A stretch of 64,000 nucleotides of DNA. Source: Sparassis latifolia. Taxonomy: Eukaryota; Basidiomycota; Agaricomycetes; Polyporales; Sparassidaceae. Both the position numbers and the translations under genes were made by a program. Where the stretch lies: the NCBI GenBank assembly GCA_018466975.1, contig CM031560.1, positions 2,232,001 through 2,296,000 of the forward strand. Direction: 5' to 3'. Shown here piece after piece: positions 1-11,248 of the stretch. Within the stretch, counting starts at the first letter, position 1. Every line of letters begins with the position of its first letter. Under the pieces are notes generated by a model. The model made no database searches and was not told the origin of the DNA. It saw only the letters and a program-made list of their open reading frames with translations.

Positions 1-716
1 GGTGGAGGCCGAACCGGAGCCCGATCCGGATCCGGAAGTTGAACGTGAATGAGATGGCACGAACGTGTACGGAGAATATGCATGACCAGTATTCAGCATG
101 TAGGGAGGTATCCCGCCGCGCATACCAAAAACTGGCTCGGGTTGGGCATCAGCCGGAGTCGCAGCGCGAGACATCTGCTGGGGGTGGCCACTGAATGCCG
201 AGGACTGCTGCGATCTCTGCAGCTGCCGTGACCGCATTACAACAAAGAAAGGACGTCGAGATATGAAGTACGCACCTCGTAAGAGTAGTTTGACGCGTGA
301 TTTTGATCATCTGGAGAATGTTGGCTTTGTGCTGCAGCACGAGCACGGCGACGAGTGAGAATACGGCTAGGGCCGATGCTGCTTTCTACCTGCGGCTCGT
401 GAAATGCGAGAGAATCGTTGGGTTGATGATGGTTGATTGGGGGAAGGTGAGGATGGCGATGTGCGAATGAGTCAGGCTGCGAGGGAGGAACAAAGGGGTT
501 TGCGTCTGGGTGTGGATGGTGGTGGTATTCAACATGATTCGGGGTAGGATTCATCATTGTATAGACGTTTGTGGGGTGCCTCGTGGAGACCGGGCCATTG
601 GATGTGTTGTTGTGCCAATCCATGGGTGGAGGAGGAGAGGTGGGCGAGAAATGTACGTGACCGTCGGAGGAAGGTGGCTGAGTCGGTTGATGGTACATGA
701 GGCCCGCATAGTCCAT
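1..716 (-). CDS. Low-complexity His/Pro/Ser-rich protein, partial, regulatory-type
   Basis: I do not recognise the family. Two exons are supported, 276..716 and 1..222, joined by a 53-bp intron (223..275; donor GTGCGT, acceptor CAG, phase 0), and the frame runs off the left edge. The product is rich in His, Pro, Ser and Gln, has a basic patch (LTRRRARAAA) near residue 120 and a Ser-Gly run at the edge. This composition is common in fungal transcription factors and scaffolds, but no DNA-binding domain is visible here. The first in-frame ATG is at 716. The same frame is open and Ser-rich upstream to about 929, just after a possible TAG acceptor, so the true start may lie in an earlier exon. Coding status is fairly likely; function is unknown. 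Confidence 0.5.
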
Positions 717-1342
717 TATCTCGGGCGTGGTGCGCTGAGCAGAAATTTTGGATCCCGGGAGGGATTGCTGTGAGGAGATTGTGCAGTCGGAAGATGCGTC
801 AGAGGACGACGTCTTATGAAGATGAATATTTCGTGGAATCAGCTCCAGCTGTCGGCAGCATGTATACTCGGAAGTCGATCGGCTGCGATCCGAGTTGCAG
901 GCGTCACGGTGGTCTTTATTCCGCTCTCTCTAGTTAATCGCATCTTTCATTTCCCTCCTCCCATGTTATCCTGCAGTATCCAGACACATGTTCTTGTCGT
1001 CTGGTCCACGAAACACAGCAGCTCGTTCGAGCAGATACTTGGTCGCGTGCACGGTTCGTTCAAACTTTGTACATTTCCTTTTTGGCCACGCGTTCTTGAC
1101 GCGTCTGACAGCGGAAGATCTTCTGCTGCCACTGAAATACGCGCTTCGGGACGCGCCCAGCGTGGTTCTTACTCTGGATAATACTAATAACATACAGTTC
1201 CGCTCACCTACACATACCGGGTCGAGTGTTGCTGGAAGCCTGCAGTAAGCTTTACCCAGAATTCAATATCGAGAATTATAATCGTAGGAAAGAAATAGTC
1301 CTCCAATCCGGTGATACCTATCCCTTCTGAATCTTCATCGAA
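717..1342. other. Upstream region of the left-edge gene
   Basis: The minus strand stays open in the frame of the left-edge gene from 717 to 929, which suggests more coding sequence or a transcribed leader. The rest (930..1342) shows only short overlapping frames. The 3' end of the next minus-strand gene lies at 1343. Confidence 0.35.
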
Positions 1343-1621
1343 TTAACTCTCAAGAAATCCATCAATTTCGCCGTCATTCAGGGCGTCGATTATTTCACTG
1401 TCCGTCTCTGGAGGTCTGGACAGCGGTGATTTCACACTTGTGTTCAACGGCGCTTCCGCACATTTCGTCAGCTTCAACGGAGGCCTTGCATTCTCGTGCA
1501 AAGGAGGTTTAGGAATAGAAGTCGTCGCAGCCCTGTCCTGCGCTCTGATCCTGCAGGTCTCTCCCTGATGTGGCAGGACTTCGCATTCAGGACAGCCACA
1601 CGAATTCTTAGCCCGGACCCA
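1343..1621 (-). CDS. C-terminal exon of an unidentified protein with a Cys cluster
   Basis: One exon of a minus-strand gene is clear. It reads about 92 codons to a TAA at 1343..1345, and its upstream end is set by an in-frame TAG that also serves as an acceptor (TGATAG). The residues are Pro/Lys-rich and end in an acidic tail with Asp, Glu and Ile. Near the start is a cluster CGCPEC followed by a His and another Cys. Copper-responsive fungal regulators carry C-x-C-x2-C-x2-H repeats, so a copper-fist-type factor is one possibility, but no N-terminal copper-fist domain was found upstream. An upstream Ser/Pro-rich frame around 1640..1740 may be the previous exon; the splice could not be fixed. 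Confidence 0.4.
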   Translation of the reverse strand, partial: WVRAKNSCGCPECEVLPHQGETCRIRAQDRAATTSIPKPPLHENARPPLKLTKCAEAPLNTSVKSPLSRPPETDSEIIDALNDGEIDGFLES

Positions 1622-2762
1622 CTATCAGCCTTCTCGGAAATTACCAGTTCGTTCTCCTGGAGACGAGGTCTGCTGGTGTGGACTCGTCAACCCACTAGTA
1701 TACCATCCACCTATAGACCATGTATGAGCAAGTATACGGTTCGTCTTCATTTTAGCCGAGGTAGGATCAAGCTAAAGACGAAATCCTTCTTCAACAGATA
1801 TTCTTCCTGAGATCATTCAGGTTCAGCAGGAAATTGACATGCCATCCGACCACCTCACCATGGATACACGCAGCTCCGCACATCGGTCCTAAGTCTCAGG
1901 CCTCATCTCCCCGTGCATCATCCCTATCCAGGCGCAGTGCAGAAGCTTCAAGTCCCCACGCCGAGCCCTACTCAATTACCTCTGCCACGTTGCGCCAACG
2001 CACGCACCATGCGTGCAGGACGTCAGCAGCCAGCAGCGCCCCAGGCGAGCATCTACCTCCGCGTATTGGGGCAGCCTGCTGGCTGCGTGTACGCAACAAC
2101 GTTCCCGGACTGCTTCGCGCCCACGGGAGACCCTTAAGCTTCCGCGGGCCCGGCGAATTTTGAAACACGCCCGCTTGTGCGTTGGCGCCGTAGACGCATG
2201 GAATTACCCTAGACTATCTTGAGAAGCCCGCAGATCAACTTGGGTATTGAGTCTTAGAGCTTGGGCTCGTCCTCTGGCCAGGCATTTTTACTCGCATTTC
2301 ATCCACTGAATGGAAGACATTTTTCTCTCTCCGTTACGGTTAGAACACGCCAATTTTGTCCCCCGTGATTTCCCTGGACCATCAACAAACATCCCGCACA
2401 CGCGACGGATCGGCGAGCCGCTCTGAGTGATCGTGCGATGGACTTTGATAGGAGTACACGGCATCCCATCCCTGATTCGCGTGTAGCCAGCACATCAACG
2501 AGCGGCAGCACCCCACGAGACCTCACACTCGTTCCCAGAACCGGACATCCAAGATGAACGGCGAATAGCAAAATCTAAACCCTTTTGCTGGTGTACAATC
2601 ACTCTGCAAAGACGACAACGGAAAAAAGGTAATAAGACGGTAACTCGATACAACTTCATAATTACAGAGCACACGACGGTCCTTGCGATATCAACGCACA
2701 TCCGACCCAGCGCGCACAGCGCGCACGACCCTCCGTAGCGGCGGCAATGACGGGATAAGAGG
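1622..2762. other. Unresolved region upstream of the Cys-cluster exon
   Basis: Probably holds earlier exons of the minus-strand gene ending at 1343, because Ser/Pro-rich minus-strand frames occur near 1640..1740. I could not chain them. A 39-codon plus-strand frame at about 2440 looks protein-like but has no support. The 3' flank of CAF1 lies at the right end. Confidence 0.3.
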
Positions 2763-4202
2763 CTACCGCCCCCCACCCACAATCGCCGTCCGAATATATG
2801 GCCCATTCGTACCTATCGGGCCATACGGTGTTCCTGGAGGGAGCGGCGCAGGCATCGCGCCGGTCATCGCGGACGTCGGGAGGGGCCCGGCCATGCCCAT
2901 GACGCTGTGGCTCTGCGGCGGTCCGGGTGTCTGCGTGTGCTCTCGTGGGGGGCCACGGTCCTCGCGCTCCGCAATCGTCGCGGCGGTACCGCGCACAGGC
3001 TCGGCCATGCCGTTCGTTGTCGTGAACGTCTGCCCGAGCCCGTACAACTTCCCATTGTACTCCGTGTCGTCGATGTGGTCGCCGAAGTAGATCTCGCGCA
3101 TTTTGAAGAAGATAAGCATGGTGAGGAGCGAGTCGGACCCTGCCTGGTGAGAGGGCCCTATCCGCATTACCTAGTACATGAATGCGTTAACATCGAATCG
3201 CGGCGAAAAGACTCGGAGACATTACCCCAAGGTCATCGGCGACGTCTTGCAAGCCACCTTTGAGCACCTTGCAGGCGCGCATGACGAACTTGACGTCGTA
3301 GATGGTCGGGAACCATGTTCGAAGTACGTCGAAGAATTTCTCTTCTGTTGTTGGTAATGATTCCGCGGTGAGGAGTTTGACGAAATACCCGAAGTCATAA
3401 CCGCTATGTGGGAGAAAGAATTTCAGTTTGTAAAACACAAATGTAGGAACGTGAACAGGGAGCAAGGGGTAGTTGATATGCACGTAGCGCGAGCATCCCT
3501 CATCTGAACGAACGGCATCACTTCCGCAATCAGAATGACAACGTCTTTGCAGGAAATCGTGTTTCCAACTTATCCACTCATGATCAATCAGGGCCACACA
3601 CAATGTTTCTGACAATACCATCGACTATAGCAGTGATGTGAACACACCTATGGAAAGATATCCACTTCGTCTCCGGTACAAGCACCAACCCTGACGTGAT
3701 CATGAGCTCCGCAAAGTCATTGGGCTCAATCCCCATCTCCTCATGCCGTTGCAGGTCAATGCCAGACTTCTCCAGGAGTTCGATGGATTCCGGAGCGTAC
3801 ATATCGTCGCTGAAGCACATATCAGCGAAGTACACAGCCGGACCCCGCACGAGCACGCACTTGGCACTGAACTGAAAGTTAAACTGCCATGTAGAGACGT
3901 CCTGCGGATAGTTGCCCTCCTCGTCAGCGAGTGTGAGCCCCACCTGGATGATCTTGAGCAGGTCGACGTTACACCTCATGGTCTGGTAGTGGTAGTCTGA
4001 CGACGTCTTGAACGTGCCTATTGGCCGAGCGACGACGCCTGGGAACTCGGTGTCCTGGGGCAGGACGGGTCAGAAGATTGCGCGGTGCGGAAGTGGCGCG
4101 AAAGCGGACCATTGCAACATAGCAATACTTGTCGATGAGATCGCGTATGTTGTTCATTTCTGTCTCGAGGTTTGGTGCCCATACTTCTCGTATTCGAGAC
4201 AT
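2763..4202 (-). CDS. caf1: CCR4-NOT complex deadenylase subunit CAF1/POP2
   Basis: Poly(A)-specific 3'-5' exoribonuclease of the RNase D (DEDD) family and catalytic subunit of CCR4-NOT; it shortens mRNA tails in the cytoplasm. Exons 4110..4202, 3861..4054, 3648..3809, 3226..3403 and 2763..3170 give about 344 aa. Visible motifs are VAMDTEFPG (first two acidic catalytic residues), CNVDLLKIIQ, the SGYDFGY stretch, YDVKF, LKGGLQ and HQAGSDSLLT, all in family order. A Pro/Gly-rich tail of about 90 residues follows the nuclease fold, longer than in animal CAF1. The start ATG at 4202 leads directly into the conserved N-terminus. The 51-bp intron 3810..3860 is a multiple of three without stops; removing it restores the family sequence FSANDDMY. 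Confidence 0.93.
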
Positions 4203-6598
4203 CCTGCGCTACGGAAACCGTTGAAGGCTGTGAGTGATGGTGCAGATCCAAGTCACTTGACTCCGACTGAACGCGTCAGAAGCCGAAAAAGGCAATAAGC
4301 GCACGCATTAATTGTGACGGGGCAAACCTTCGCGGGAAGCTTTCTGAAAATCATATTGCGCACGAGTCACCGAACTCCTCTGTTCTTTCTCTGGCTGTGG
4401 GCACTATGTTCACAGGAACATACTTTACCTGAGCCCTGTCTACTACCTTCAGCTGGTTGTCTGAGTCATACTTCTCTGACTGGGCTCCACCTTCACACCA
4501 CCATCACCACTTCCCTCGAGGCTACATGACGTGAGATCCACTGCCCTAGAAAAAGTAGAGACTAATCTATGCCGATATATATGTCCCTGTTTTCGGTCGC
4601 ATAGGAATGTTGGGTATCCCGCCTGCACGTTTGATTCTCTGACGTCTTAGAATCTCCAACGGAGACCGACCCTAGTGCGTATGGTATTAATTACTAAGTC
4701 ATCTCCACAAGAGCATTTCTCTCTGGACTTCTCCGGTTACTAAATATTTGCAATTTCGAAGCCTACGTCAAGGAGATAGCAGACGCGTTCAATAGTCGCT
4801 AAATTCTCCGCTGCACGCCTTCTCTCCATAGAGCAAGTTTCTGGCAGATTTCTATCCCTACAGAGGCGTTGCAGAATCAGCAACAGTATGCGTAATGGCA
4901 GCTCGGCGAGAGCCTCGTATATAGCGACGTGATGCATCTGAACTTCGATCCCCACCTACGGGATCGTCGTCGCAGTCATCCATCGCAATAGCATCGTCCC
5001 CGGCCTGCACGCACTCGCACAAGTCCAGCCGACACAGCTAGTGCGACGAGTACTGCGAACGGCGATGCCTCGACGGAGTGACGTAGATGACATCCACGAC
5101 TTACTGACATACCCGTGTTTCGCGCAGCTGTCGGCCTATCACATCTCCGCACATTGCCTGGCTTGTCTGTGTCCTGAAATAGGTACGGCGAGAAACGGTG
5201 ATCCATCCATCGACGCACTATGTCCGCTCCGTCTCAGCTTGCATAATGGATGCACAGGCCCTACTACGTTCGATCTTTCAATAGGTGGTGAGTTCGCAGA
5301 GCCAAGTGTCTGCGGCAGTCCATGCATAATATAACCACGTACCGGCGACCTTTCGGTGAGTTTGTGGGTAGAGGGGACTACTAGGGGAGGTGGATGATGT
5401 TCCCCCTCTAATCTGACAGATTTTTATATGGAGTGGTTGATTCTCAGATAGAAACCTTGTTGCCTCCGCACGAACTGCGCGCGAGTAGCCAGACTTCATG
5501 TCTTTCGCCCCAAAGCATCGGGACCCACGATGCAAGCGGGCCTTATGGCAGCATGTTACCGGTGAAATTTCTTTTACATCCAACGGATGTCCTGTTTCGT
5601 GTTTGTGATGCTCACGGCGTGTATATACACTCTTCGGGATGCGGCTGATCTTCCATACCAGACTTTCTGTCGCGGACACGATGCAGCACTCATGGGCCCT
5701 TGGTGTTCTGCATGGAACTTTGTGTTAGCCGAATCCTGCGAGGTTTCCGTCAAAAGTCTTCAAGGTGAAAACACTAAGCAAATTTCTATGTACCAGACGA
5801 CTTATCAGTGCCGGAGGCAGTAAAGGCATCACAGAACGCTGCTACTCGGACATCTAGGCCCATCGAATTTCCTGAAGCGCGCTAGGCTATGATCTACCAC
5901 GTTGGTCTCTTATGTTGCGGACAGTGTGCATGTTGAATCCAAAAGACATGGTGATATGCAGTAAGTGTGAACACGTATATCAACCTTGCTCACCTACGGC
6001 GGTGCTAACTACTCAGGGTGTTTACCTGAGGTCGCCGTCGGAGGTGACGATGTCGTAAGTGATGTTTTACCCCGTCAGATATCTCACGGATAGCAGACAA
6101 TTTCTGTTCCGGTACGCACGCCGTTCCTGCGGTTTCCGGCGCCCCTAAATCAATCCACAAGTAGGAACGCGCGGAACCTCGCTTGTCCGAATTTTCATTC
6201 CACATGCGTCCCTTTCGCATATAATTTGCGATACCTGGCCACACACCTCTTCACCACTAGTCTGCCAATTGTCCTCACTGCGCAATGAATGACGCCGGAC
6301 TAACCATGTGCGCATATTCGTACATACTCGCCAACTGCAGACGGATGAGTTCTCCCGCCTTTATCCGTTCACAAAGATGCACCTTCGTATCCGATGGTCG
6401 TGTTCATTCTGATACACGCCCTGTGAACCCTTACAGTTTCTCACGCGCTAGCACATAGTTGACGGAGCATTCTTCAATTTGTTCACTCCTCACTGAGGTT
6501 TTGCTCGCACTACTGAGCAAATTATTTCCTTCACCATCCACTATGAGATACAATTATGGTATTATTATACCCGGATGGGTGTCGTGATCAATAGCAAT
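4203..6598. other. Intergenic region between CAF1 and BZZ1
   Basis: About 2.4 kb between the CAF1 start and the BZZ1 stop. The frames present (minus 4740..4955 and 5278..5679, plus 5433..5648) are short, chain poorly and match nothing I know. The minus frame at 4740..4955 is Leu-rich and might be a remnant exon. No repeat or RNA gene was recognised. Confidence 0.4.
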
Positions 6599-9500
6599 CT
6601 ATCGCACAAACTCGACCTAAAGTTATCGCTGATCAGAATCTCCAGAGTCCTGGTAGCGGAGTGATTTCTTACGTAGTTGCTCGGGAAGATGCCCTTCTTA
6701 CCGCTGGCATCGATACCTAGACCAACACGTTCAGCCCAAGCCTTGCCTGTTTGGAAGTATGGTTGTCACTCACCCTCCCACCAGCCGTCGCCGTAATCCG
6801 TACCCCCCGTGGGACCGCCCGTGAGTTCTATCAGCCCTCCCTCCTCCACGTCCAATTCGTCGGGGCCTTGCGCTTCGTACGCATAGATGCCCCTCACTGA
6901 TCAACACGGGTTCATCGTCAGCAACATCATTGAATTTAATTAAGGAGACCGGACCATATTTTCCAGAGCCTTGCTGTGGCATGGAAGTCGGAACCGAGAC
7001 TTTCATTTTCGCCGGTGCAGAGGCGCCATCTTCAAGTTCCAAGTAGGATGCAGGTACGAGTCCCTTGCCTCCAGAGTTATCTGAGACTTTCACCCAGCCT
7101 GAACCGTCATCTTCCTCTAGCACGTGGACGGAGTTTCCCTCTGTACAGACAAACTCAAATAAAGACGGAGGCGAATATTACAGATGAATTTTCTTACCAG
7201 AAATCGCGAGTTCGAAGGGCGATGTCGGAGAGAAGTCGAAAAGGACTCGTGCACTTTGTAATGCTTCTTCTGGGGTTTGTGAAGTACGAGCGAATGATGA
7301 CGGAGTTGGTGCTGTCAGGGATGGCGCTGCAGAGCATAAGACATAAGGCCAACGCACAGCAGGACTTAAACGTAGGAAACACCATACTTAGAGAATTAGC
7401 CCCAGAAGATGATCGAGAGATGGAAGACACGGAGTCTGACGTGGAATGACTGCGTCCCCCCACGACTGGCCCCCCACGAGAGTCTGAACAATCCGCAGGA
7501 ACCTATCGACAACAGTTCGTTCGTACGTAAAAAGTCAGCGCGATGCCTTTAGCGAAAGCCGCCAGTGATCACAAGGGACTTGACTGACCTTAAGTTCACA
7601 TTTGGAATGGACAGAGATCCCGCACGACTTGCAGGTCTTTCCTTGCTTGCTCAGTCCCCAGATCGACGACTGAAGATATGTTCACAGGAAAGCAGGAGTG
7701 AACCAACGACAACCCATTTAAACGGCGGCACTGACCTTGCAGTAAGCACACTGGGTAGGAATCGAGAACGCGGAGCTTTTGAACGTATGTGGGCTCTCTC
7801 CACCTTCATCACCTGATAGGTACCAATAAGAACGATGATCCGATAGAGTCTTCGATCTGCTTTGTGTCGGAGAAGAAATAGAAATGCAGAAGACACGCTT
7901 ACACAGGTCAAGCGTGGTGTAACAGGAAAGAAAGACCATATAAGACAATAAGACGTACCAGCTAGAGCGGCTGTAATAGTATCTATTCGCCAGTCAGAAT
8001 CGTTTCGGACGTAGAATAGAACGCGAGCTGGTGTTGCGCGTCTAGGAAGTTCTGCCCGGTATCATTGTTTGTTGCCAGGCATGCAAAAACCATCAGCACA
8101 CGTTTACTTTTTGCCATGCGCCCACATTCCAATGAATGGCTGGACTTACATCGGACACTTCGTCAACATCGCCGAGGCCACGCTCCGCAGAATATGTGCT
8201 GACTAGCTTGGCGAATTGTTCCATCTCCTTGCCTGGATTTTTGACACGGGGAACAAACATGAGTCACGGCAGCAACACAACATGGTTAACGAGATTTGCG
8301 TGAGTACGACTCTAGGTCAGGAGATACACCCACGCACGCTTGGCATCAAGGACTGGGCGCAACTCCTGTAGTTTAGCCCTGCATCGACGCAGTCGATTCT
8401 GAAGGAAGACTTTGGGCGCGGGTGCTACACTCACGTCTCCCTGCAATGACGAAGTAAGCCACTACCTGCCAAGTAGAAAAAATCTTTACACTCACAGTAT
8501 CATAATGGGTGGCGCAAGGCTCGAAACCCCAATCAGTCGGTAACGTGAACGAACTGATGTTGTGTTCGATGAATAAACCCTGGTCCGCTTGCGGGTTTAC
8601 AGCCCCCAGAACAGCTTCTGTTGTTGTGATGTGTGACTTGAGCGCGTCAAGATTGTGGGTCTGGACGGCCTGCGCTTGGAGCATGACCTTCGCGAACTTG
8701 GTGATCAGCTGTGTCTGGAGATCCTCTGGGAACCCGCGTTAGTGATATTGTATGTCTGTACCTCGATTGAGAATCGAACAATATACGCACGAAATTGCTG
8801 TTTTGCGAACGCTTGTCAACAAAGAATAACCAGAGCAAGTGTCACTCACGTCCTGAAGTGTGGGGATATCTTCACTGTAGAACTTCTTCTTGACCTTGTT
8901 GCTAATGGCAGTGGATATGAGGTAAACACTGCGTTGACGTTGATGGGTCAATATAGCTTCTCCATAAAATTCACACATACTTCTTGCTATTCAACATGTC
9001 CGTATATTGCTGTTCGTACTGTCTTGTAGCACGATCTGCATGTCGATCATCAGTAGAGCGTTCCTACGGTGTCTTTTAGTTGTATAAAATGTGAAGGGCG
9101 TAGATAACTGACCTGTTTTTGGCGGTACGTCTCTACTTCAGCACACTCCTCGTCATACTGCTCATGGGACAGTCAGAAATGCGTACGTGAGGTGTTTCCG
9201 CGCGGAATTACCTTCTGTTTGTTCTAGAAATCGACAATCTATGAGCACGGCGTCATCACTAAGAGTAAGAACATACGAACCTTGAGGCGTTCGGAATAGA
9301 CACGGTCTCGTTCTGATAAAAGCTTTTGGAAATATTGGATTTGTTTCTTCTTCGCCTCGTCATGCCTTCGTTCTGTGCTCTTCAGTGCGTCGATAACCTG
9401 TGAATTGAATGCGTCCGAGAGATCCAGATGATCCTGGGCTGACTCATGTAACGACAGAATAAGCTGGCTATATGCGTTGTTGATCGTACTGTAATATATT

Positions 9501-9901
9501 ATTCAACAAGAACCACTAATCCGTGTGCAAGTATTACAAACCTCTGCAGAAGGACATCCTCTCCAGATGCCTTGGTGGGTTCATTGCCGACGACTAACGG
9601 AGCAATCTTCTTATTCTTTTTTTCCGTTGCCTTACGAGCCAGCACTTGTAACTTTGTAGCGTATTCGCGCTCTATGGCAGCACGCTCACGAAATAACTCA
9701 CGTACCTGTCGCGTACAGTTCGAATTAATGCGAAGAGATGATTGACATAGAGATACTGACATCTACCACGAGCTCAAGCTGTGCATCTGACAAGCTCGAG
9801 ATACGGTCTACTTGGTCCTGTTAAGGATGAGTAACAGAGTTTTATGTCTGAACGCACGACTTCACCGGAAGGCTCTTCCCGTAGGTCTGTCCACCGCTCA
9901 T
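6599..9901 (-). CDS. BZZ1: BZZ1-like F-BAR, C1 and tandem SH3 protein (apparent frameshift)
   Basis: Membrane-curving adaptor of endocytic actin patches, which in yeast activates WASP/Las17. Exons, 5' to 3': 9866..9901, 9761..9817, 9542..9705, 9281..9488, 9212..9223, 9113..9157, 8981..9063, 8850..8928, 8496..8723, 8338..8440, 8150..8232, 7959..8051, 7736..7812, 7589..7669, 7388..7502, 7198..7326, 6955..7140, 6774..6896, 6673..6716, 6599..6616; about 654 aa. Residues about 1-330 are the F-BAR domain (RELFRERAAIEREYATKL). About 403-455 is a C1 domain with all eight His/Cys ligands. About 515-570 and 595-654 are two SH3 domains, the last ending FPSNYVEF. The exon 7959..8051 is one base short: the frame hits TAG right after ILTGE while the family sequence IDTITAAL continues one frame over. 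A 21-bp extra exon at 8791..8811 is possible. Confidence 0.9.
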
Positions 9902-10744
9902 CCTGTCCCTATGAGCTGAGCAAGCTTCCCAACGATAAGATGAATCAACATACTGTGGATAGCTTCAGCAACTCTTGCGACTAATGCAGGTGTCGATTTA
10001 GCACGTAAGTGCGTTCCGTATACGTCAGATCTTTTGGCCCAAGCCGCCGGCCTTAAGTTGATCGGCTACTTATGAGTATGTCACGTGCATATATCGGTTC
10101 AGCCGCAGCGATTCGCGAACCTCGTTGATTCCAACAACAACCTCAGATTTTATTCCTGGACGCAAAGGGGTCCAGATCTTTAACCCAGTATATGTCATGA
10201 AGCTTGGGAAAGTGGTTTCGGATGGAACTGGTGAGTATTGCGAGGCAGGCGGCCATGACTTCCGTGTGAGTCGTGACGGTTCAGGCCTGCCCGGAGGGCC
10301 CTTGTTATGATACATAAGTATACGTACGCGTTTGCATTGGCTTACTTGAAGTTCATCCATTTAACTTTACCAAGATGATCTCACCTCCAAGTCGCCCGAC
10401 ATACGTGCGTCAATTGATGTTAACGAGTCCGAAAACACGCTCCTCTGAATTGCCGCACTCCTCATTGTCATTTTCTGAATCTCATGTTTTTTGTCCCCGT
10501 TGTTCCTGTCCGGAGCTCGCTTATATGCCTTACAGCACTGTTAAGTTGGTGCACCCGATCTCTATACATTTGTCAATGCGAGTTCTCCATGCTGTACCAG
10601 GTGCTATGTCTCGCCCTATGTATAGAGGCAGCAGAAGCCTCTCATGTTCACCAGTTCCCGTTCGTCCAGCTTTCTTCCTGTGATGCTGTATAGTTAATCC
10701 CCCATAGTATTTCGACGTCCTCATTGATTTTATTGCTTCACAAT
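9902..10744. other. Upstream flank of BZZ1
   Basis: Holds the BZZ1 promoter side and unassigned sequence. Frames on both strands (minus 10070..10360, plus 10375..10683) overlap and resemble no family. The 5' part of the decayed RlpA-like copy begins at about 10745. Confidence 0.35.
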
Positions 10745-11248
10745 GTTTCACTTTCATTCTCTGCACTCTCGCTTCTGTTGTATTTGCGTCCCTTGTTCCC
10801 AGCGATGGAACGTGTAATGCACACTGGCTGAGTAACTATCTCATGGTTCGTGCTAGGGACATTTTTAACAACGTTCCTCTCTAGGGATCTTGGTATGCCA
10901 TCAGTGGCGATCAGTAGACATGTCAACAAAACGAACGACACGTCCGGCGAGACTGTTGTGCTAGTTTTAGCGACCATCCACGAAATCACGGTTCCAATCT
11001 AATGTACTACGTCCAGTGCATGCAAGTCGTCAATTACCCCAATGGAAAGAGTATAACTGCTTGCACATATGTTATGGATGGAAAGCTTATCATATTGGTG
11101 AGCGATTAAATTGTGTCTTTAAGACAAGTATGAATAGTGATTGTTTACAATCGTGAACCCTTCGTTGTTCGAGGCATTGGACGCTAACCTCGACTGGGGT
11201 GTCATTGATGTGTCCCGGGACTTCGAAGGTAACAATTACAGCCCATAG
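10745..11248 (+). pseudogene. Decayed RlpA-like (double-psi beta-barrel) paralogue
   Basis: A broken copy of the gene at 15274..15844. In changing frames one can follow the signal-peptide region with LVPSDG (about 10770..10815; parent PVPDNG), a GSWYA stretch (parent GTWFD), a TVVLVLATIHEI stretch (parent DHIVAISHDI), MQVVNYPNGK near 11020..11050 (parent MAITNNANG), PSLFEALDANLDWGVIDVS (parent RSLFEALGAALSVGVLDVS), and an end FEGNNYSP then TAG at 11246..11248 (parent FENWDYNP). Frame changes after the ATG, a stop after the HTG motif and another in the second exon break it. I read it as an old duplicate about 4 kb upstream of the intact gene. Confidence 0.72.
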
